This document shows, piece by piece, positions 60,503 through 64,000 of a stretch of 64,000 nucleotides of DNA. The stretch comes from Mangrovimicrobium sp033283385 (GTDB taxonomy: Bacteria > Pseudomonadota > Gammaproteobacteria > Pseudomonadales > Halieaceae): contig JAWMQQ010000004.1 of the NCBI GenBank assembly GCA_033283385.1, positions 248,001 through 312,000 on the forward strand, given 5' to 3'. The translations under genes and the position numbers were made by a program. The notes under the pieces were generated by a model that was given only the letters and a program-made list of their open reading frames with translations, was not told the origin of the DNA and searched no databases. Position 1 is the stretch's first letter. Each line of letters starts with the position of its first letter.

Positions 60503-62155
60503 ATGTCCCCCAGCGACCAGTTCCTCACCCACACCGTCGAAAACCAGCCCGCCGCCCTGCGCGACTACAACGCCTGGACCAGCGACCCGGCCCTGCGCGA
60601 GGCAGTGGCGCGCGAGGGGGCAAACTGGGCGCAGTCCCACCTGCAGGAATACGGCGCTGCGGTCGGCGGCGAACTGGTCGAACTGGGCTTTACCGCCAAC
60701 CGCCACCGGCCGCAATTGCATCCCTTCGACGCCTACGGCCACCGCATCGACGCGGTGGAGTTCCACCCCGCCTACCACCGCATCATGCAACTGGCCATGC
60801 ACTACGGCATGCACAGCTTCGCCTGGCGCAACGCGGACAAGATAGGTGCCCACGTGGCGCGGGCCGCGGTGATCTACCTGGGCTCACAGGCGGACGCCGG
60901 CACCGCCTGCCCGATGTCCATGACCTACGCGGCGATTCCCGCCCTGCGCCACGCGGGCGAGTGGGCGGAGGACTGGATCGCGAAGCTCACCGCCACTGAA
61001 TACGATGCACGCGACCTGCCGATGGCGGAAAAGACCGCCTGCACCATCGGTATGGGCATGACGGAAAAGCAGGGTGGCTCCGACGTGCGCGCCAACACCA
61101 CCCGGGCGCAGCGACAGGCGGATGGCAGCTACTCGCTGGTCGGCCACAAGTGGTTTTTTTCCGCGCCCATGTGCGACGCCCACCTGGTGCTGGCACAGGC
61201 CGACGCCGGACTGAGCTGCTTCCTGGTGCCGCGCATCCTGCCGGATGGCCAGCGCAACGCGGTGGAGATCCAGCGCCTGAAGGACAAGCTGGGCGACTGG
61301 AGCAACGCCTCCGCCGAAGTCGAGTTCCAGCATGCGCAGGCATACCTGGTGGGTGACGAAGGGCGCGGCGTACCGACCATTCTAGAGATGGTGGCGCTGA
61401 CCCGGCTGGACTGCATGAGTTGCTCGGCAGCGCTTATGCGCCAGGCGCTGGTGCAGGCGGTGCACCACGCCCGCGGGCGCAGCGCCTTCGGCAAGCTGCT
61501 TATCGACCAGCCGCTGATGCGCAACGTGCTCGCGGATCTCTCGCTGGAATCGGAAGCGGCGACCGCGCTGGCCATGCGCGTCGCCCGCGCCATCGACGCC
61601 GCGCCGCGCGACCCGCAGGAGGCGGCCTTCGCGCGCATCGCCACCGCCATCGGCAAGTTCTGGATCTGCAAGCGCACGCCGCCGCAGGTGAACGAGGCGC
61701 AGGAGTGCCTCGGCGGTATCGGCTACGTGGAGGATACCGTGATGCCGCGCCTGTACCGCCAGGCGCCGCTCAACTCGATCTGGGAGGGCGCCGGCAACGT
61801 GCAGTGCCTGGACGTGCTGCGCGCCCTGCGTCGCGAGCCGGAAACCCGCGAGGCGCTGTTCGCGGTACTCGGCACGGCCCGTGGCCGGCACCCCGATTTC
61901 GATAACGCCGTGCAGCGGCTGGCCGCTGACTTCGACGACGTGGAAAACCTTGAACTGCGCAGCCGCCACATCGTCGAGCGCGCGGCGCTGGCGCTGCAGG
62001 CAGCGGTGTTGCTGGAGGGCGACCACAGCGAAATCGCCGAGACCTTCTGCCGCCATCGCCTGGGCGGGGAGGGCGGCGCCACCTTTGGCAGCCTGCGCCC
62101 CGACGCGCCCTTCGCCGCGCTGATCGAGCGCGCTGTCGTCCGGCCTGGGATATGA
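60503..62155 (+). CDS. AidB-like acyl-CoA dehydrogenase
   Basis: A 550-residue flavoprotein, longer than the usual 380-400 residues, as in AidB and similar isovaleryl-CoA dehydrogenase-like proteins. GMGMTEKQGGSDVRANTT and HKWFFSAPMCDAHLVLAQ form the FAD/acyl-binding region. RGRSAFGKLLIDQP and ECLGGIGYVED occur in the C-terminal domain, and the Glu in NSIWEGAGNV may be the catalytic base. AidB itself also binds DNA and is a stress protein. Here the operon with hydrolase and VOC genes suggests a catabolic dehydrogenase or an alkylation-stress role. GGAGG precedes the ATG at 60503. Confidence 0.88.
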   Translation: MSPSDQFLTHTVENQPAALRDYNAWTSDPALREAVAREGANWAQSHLQEYGAAVGGELVELGFTANRHRPQLHPFDAYGHRIDAVEFHPAYHRIMQLAMHYGMHSFAWRNADKIGAHVARAAVIYLGSQADAGTACPMSMTYAAIPALRHAGEWAEDWIAKLTATEYDARDLPMAEKTACTIGMGMTEKQGGSDVRANTTRAQRQADGSYSLVGHKWFFSAPMCDAHLVLAQADAGLSCFLVPRILPDGQRNAVEIQRLKDKLGDWSNASAEVEFQHAQAYLVGDEGRGVPTILEMVALTRLDCMSCSAALMRQALVQAVHHARGRSAFGKLLIDQPLMRNVLADLSLESEAATALAMRVARAIDAAPRDPQEAAFARIATAIGKFWICKRTPPQVNEAQECLGGIGYVEDTVMPRLYRQAPLNSIWEGAGNVQCLDVLRALRREPETREALFAVLGTARGRHPDFDNAVQRLAADFDDVENLELRSRHIVERAALALQAAVLLEGDHSEIAETFCRHRLGGEGGATFGSLRPDAPFAALIERAVVRPGI

Positions 62156-62173
62156 CTTCTCTTTGCGCCGCAT

Positions 62174-62273
62174 CGTAGGAGCCTGCTACGCAGGCGATCG
62201 CCTGCGTAGCAGGCTCCTACGAGGCTCCGCCCGAACGCGGACCGAGGCGATCGCCTGCGTAGCAGGCTCCTAC
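62174..62273. repeat. REP element with a perfect 46-bp palindrome
   Basis: Positions 62174-62219 form a perfect palindrome: a 23-base arm beginning GTAGGAGCCTGC and ending CAGGCGA, and its exact reverse complement. A second, imperfect unit follows (62221-62273), ending in an identical GCGATCGCCTGCGTAGCAGG arm plus CTCCTAC. The stop codon of the convergent TPM gene (62270-62272) lies within it. It belongs to the same family as the elements at 44272 and 48031. It separates two convergent genes and likely forms a very stable hairpin. Confidence 0.9.
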
Positions 62274-62761
62274 AGCAGTGCCGGCCGGTCGGGTAGTTCG
62301 TTGCGGTCGTCATCGCGCGGCGGGAAGTGCTCCGCAATGAGCGCGGTGATGCGGCGGACGCCCTGCAGCGACCCGGACTCGAATTCGCCGCGGGCGAAGG
62401 CCGCTTCCATCTCGCGGCAGACCGCCTCCCATTGAGCGGCATCGACGCGGCCGTTGAAGCCGCGGTCCGCAATGATCTCGATATCGCGCTCCGCCAGGAG
62501 TATGTAGACCAGTACCCCGTTGTTGGCCTCGGTATCCCAGGTGTGCAGGCGGGCGAAGGCCTCGATGGCGCGCTCGCGGGCGGTGACGCCGCGCAGGGTC
62601 GCCGGCAGTTCCAGCGCGGTTTCCACGGCGAAGCGCAACTCCCCGGAGTGCTCCCGTTCCGAGGCGCCGATGGCCGCCTCGATGGCGTCGAGCACCCGTT
62701 GCGGGAAGGCTCGGCGCAGCGAGTGTCGAGTGGTCAACAGGTTTGCCAGAATTCGGTTCAT
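62270..62761 (-). CDS. TPM-domain protein
   Basis: A 163-residue protein with a TPM (YgcG/MOLO-like) domain: RVLDAIEAAIGASEREHSGELRFAVE, then RAIEAFARLHTWDTEANNGVLVYI, ERDIEIIADRGFNGRVDAAQWEAV. No signal peptide and no Gly-rich tail, unlike the next gene upstream. It follows that gene by three bases, so is in the LemA/YgcG operon. TPM domains are linked to metal-ion or membrane-phosphatase functions in plants, but the bacterial role is unclear. Its stop codon falls in the REP element. Confidence 0.85.
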   Translation of the reverse strand: MNRILANLLTTRHSLRRAFPQRVLDAIEAAIGASEREHSGELRFAVETALELPATLRGVTARERAIEAFARLHTWDTEANNGVLVYILLAERDIEIIADRGFNGRVDAAQWEAVCREMEAAFARGEFESGSLQGVRRITALIAEHFPPRDDDRNELPDRPALL

Positions 62762-62764
62762 CCC

Positions 62765-63649
62765 TCACCAACCTCCCGATGCGCCGCCGCCACCGAAGCC
62801 GCCACCGCCGCCGCTGAACCCGCCGCCGCCACTGAATCCTCCGCCACCGCCGAAACCGCCGCCATAGCCGCCGCCGAAGCCGCCGCGGTTGGACCAGCTG
62901 CCGCCGCGCAGCCCGCCCAGCAGGGTCAGGACAACGGCAAACACTGCGGCGCCCGCGGCGACCAGCAGGATGCCGACCATGGCCCAGGCGACGATGCCGA
63001 CCAGGCCGCCCGTGGCGAGGGCCCCCCACACCCTGCCGAACAGGCCGCGCAGCACGCCGCCGATGAAGAAGGCGAGAATGAAAAGGAAGGGGATTGCCGT
63101 GGCCACCGAGTCGTTCGCCATCAGTTCGGTGACGGTGTTGCGCTCGGGTGGCGGCAGTTCCTCGCCGCGCACCAGTTTGCCGATCGCCGTGGTACCGGCG
63201 TCGATGCCGGCGTAGATGTTACCGCCGCGAAACTCTGGCGTGACGATATCCTCGATGACCTGTTTCGCCCGCGCGTCGGGGATGGCGCCCTCCAGCCCGT
63301 AGCCGACCTCGATACGCATGCGGCGGTCTTTGAGCGCCACCAGGAACAGCACGCCGTCGTCGAATTTATCCCGGCCCAGCTTCCAGGCATCGACGACGCG
63401 GATGGCGTAAGCGGCGATGTCCTCTGGCTGGGTGGTGTCCACCAGCAGCACGGCGACCTGGCTGCCGGTTTCAGATTCCAGTGTGGCGAGTTTGCTCTCC
63501 TGCGCGGCGCGCTGCTGCGCGTCCAGCGTGCCGGTGAGGTCGGTGACCCGCGCGCTGAGTTTGGGTACCGGCTGCAGCGATTGCGCCGCGGCCAGCGCCG
63601 CGAACAGCGCCAGCCAGCAAATCGCGAACAGGCGGGGCAGGGCGCTCAA
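62765..63649 (-). CDS. YgcG-family TPM protein with a glycine-rich C-terminus
   Basis: A 294-residue protein: signal peptide (LFAICWLALFAALAAAQS), TPM domain (about residues 30-160, ARVTDLTGTLDAQQRAAQES, DDGVLFLVALKDRRMRIEVGYGLEGAIPD), a membrane region (about 185-240, FLFILAFFIGGVLRGLF) and a Gly/Ser-rich tail (NRGGFGGGYGGGFGGGG...). This order is that of YgcG proteins. I take the TTG at 63649, four bases after the LemA stop codon, because it gives the full signal peptide; this start is uncertain. Encoded between lemA and another TPM gene, the usual neighbourhood. The tail is low-complexity and could not be matched to a function. Confidence 0.88.
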   Translation of the reverse strand: MSALPRLFAICWLALFAALAAAQSLQPVPKLSARVTDLTGTLDAQQRAAQESKLATLESETGSQVAVLLVDTTQPEDIAAYAIRVVDAWKLGRDKFDDGVLFLVALKDRRMRIEVGYGLEGAIPDARAKQVIEDIVTPEFRGGNIYAGIDAGTTAIGKLVRGEELPPPERNTVTELMANDSVATAIPFLFILAFFIGGVLRGLFGRVWGALATGGLVGIVAWAMVGILLVAAGAAVFAVVLTLLGGLRGGSWSNRGGFGGGYGGGFGGGGGFSGGGGFSGGGGGFGGGGASGGW

Positions 63650-63653
63650 GGGT

Positions 63654-64000
63654 TCAGTCGCCGCTGTTGAACTTCACCTCGGGCGGTTTGGCGATTTCCG
63701 CCTCGTTGTCCACCGCGAAGGACGGCTTCACCTCGAAGCCGAACAGCATCGCGGTGAGATTGGTGGGGAACGAGCGCGCCATGGTGTTGTACTCGCGCAC
63801 CGCGTCGATGTAGCGGTTGCGCGCAACCGTGATGCGATTTTCCGTACCTTCGAGCTGCGCCTGCAGGTCGCGGAAGTTGGCGTCGGATTTCAGTTCGGGG
63901 TAGCGCTCCACCGTGACCAGCAGGCGGGACAGGGCGCCGGTAAGCTGGCCCTGCGCCTGCTGGAACTGCTGCATCGCCTGCGGGTCGTTGACCATGTCGG
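63654..64000 (-). CDS. lemA: LemA-family protein, C-terminal part
   Basis: The window contains about the last 115 codons; the gene continues beyond position 64000 on this strand. The LemA signature RYPELKSDANFRDLQAQLEG and the helix RITVARNRYIDAVREYNTMARSFPT are clear, as is the terminal region with FGFEVKPSF. LemA proteins are membrane-anchored helical-bundle proteins of unclear role that often precede YgcG/TPM genes, as here. The N-terminal TM anchor is outside the window. Confidence 0.92.
   Translation of the reverse strand, partial: DMVNDPQAMQQFQQAQGQLTGALSRLLVTVERYPELKSDANFRDLQAQLEGTENRITVARNRYIDAVREYNTMARSFPTNLTAMLFGFEVKPSFAVDNEAEIAKPPEVKFNSGD

Noticed and set aside
62174..62273. Possible CRISPR fragment because of repeated arms
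   Set aside because: The repeats are palindromic REP arms without spacers of uniform length and no cas genes are near.

Overview
The window is high-GC, densely coded bacterial DNA with no rRNA, tRNA, CRISPR array, prophage or transposase gene that I can recognise. The gene families (LiuR-type MerR regulator, TonB-dependent receptor, many SDRs, AidB-like acyl-CoA dehydrogenase, DUF1214-like proteins, AAHS transporter, guanidine-assimilation operon, REP repeats) suggest an aerobic heterotrophic gammaproteobacterium. A marine Halieaceae/Cellvibrionales-like organism is my best guess; this is inference from gene content.

Layout. 1-653: start of an acyl-CoA carboxylase gene and its probable regulator liuR with a palindromic operator. 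663-10280: a divergent locus. The minus strand carries two tandemly duplicated DUF1214-like genes, a small Tat-type protein, a TonB-dependent receptor and a sulfotransferase-like protein. The plus strand carries a TetR regulator, a PF04909-type amidohydrolase and a VOC protein. An inverted repeat and an operator-like palindrome lie between the two arms. 10281-20535: a guanidine-I (ykkC) riboswitch followed by a complete guanidine uptake and degradation operon: binding protein, permease and ATPase, two DUF1989 carboxyguanidine deiminase subunits, guanidine/urea carboxylase and allophanate hydrolase. Together these are expected to turn guanidine into ammonia and CO2.

20552-28898: a seven-gene minus-strand catabolic operon (four SDRs, cytochrome P450, dienelactone hydrolase-like protein, double-hotdog MaoC-like hydratase) divergent from an acyl-CoA synthetase. 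It probably serves oxidation of a terpenoid, steroid or other hydrophobic acid. 28950-36549: a secreted possible TULIP-like protein, SnoaL-like and sulfotransferase-like genes, a SlyD-type isomerase, a prolyl oligopeptidase lipoprotein and AzlCD. 36669-44174: a second DUF1214-like/sulfotransferase pair with an alcohol dehydrogenase, then an ArsB/NhaD-type permease, an AraC regulator and an aldehyde dehydrogenase.

44272-52160: REP elements, MAPEG and DUF4242 proteins, a LysR regulator, a DUF393/lipase-maturation-factor fusion, an OmpR/EnvZ-type two-component system, a small secreted protein and an MFS transporter. 52323-56940: a parvulin/HupE pair, a DUF3604 lipoprotein and a cyclase-family hydrolase. 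57093-64000: an alpha/beta-hydrolase lipoprotein, a TetR regulator divergent from a hydrolase/VOC/acyl-CoA dehydrogenase cluster, a REP element with a perfect 46-bp palindrome, and a TPM/YgcG/LemA operon cut by the window end.
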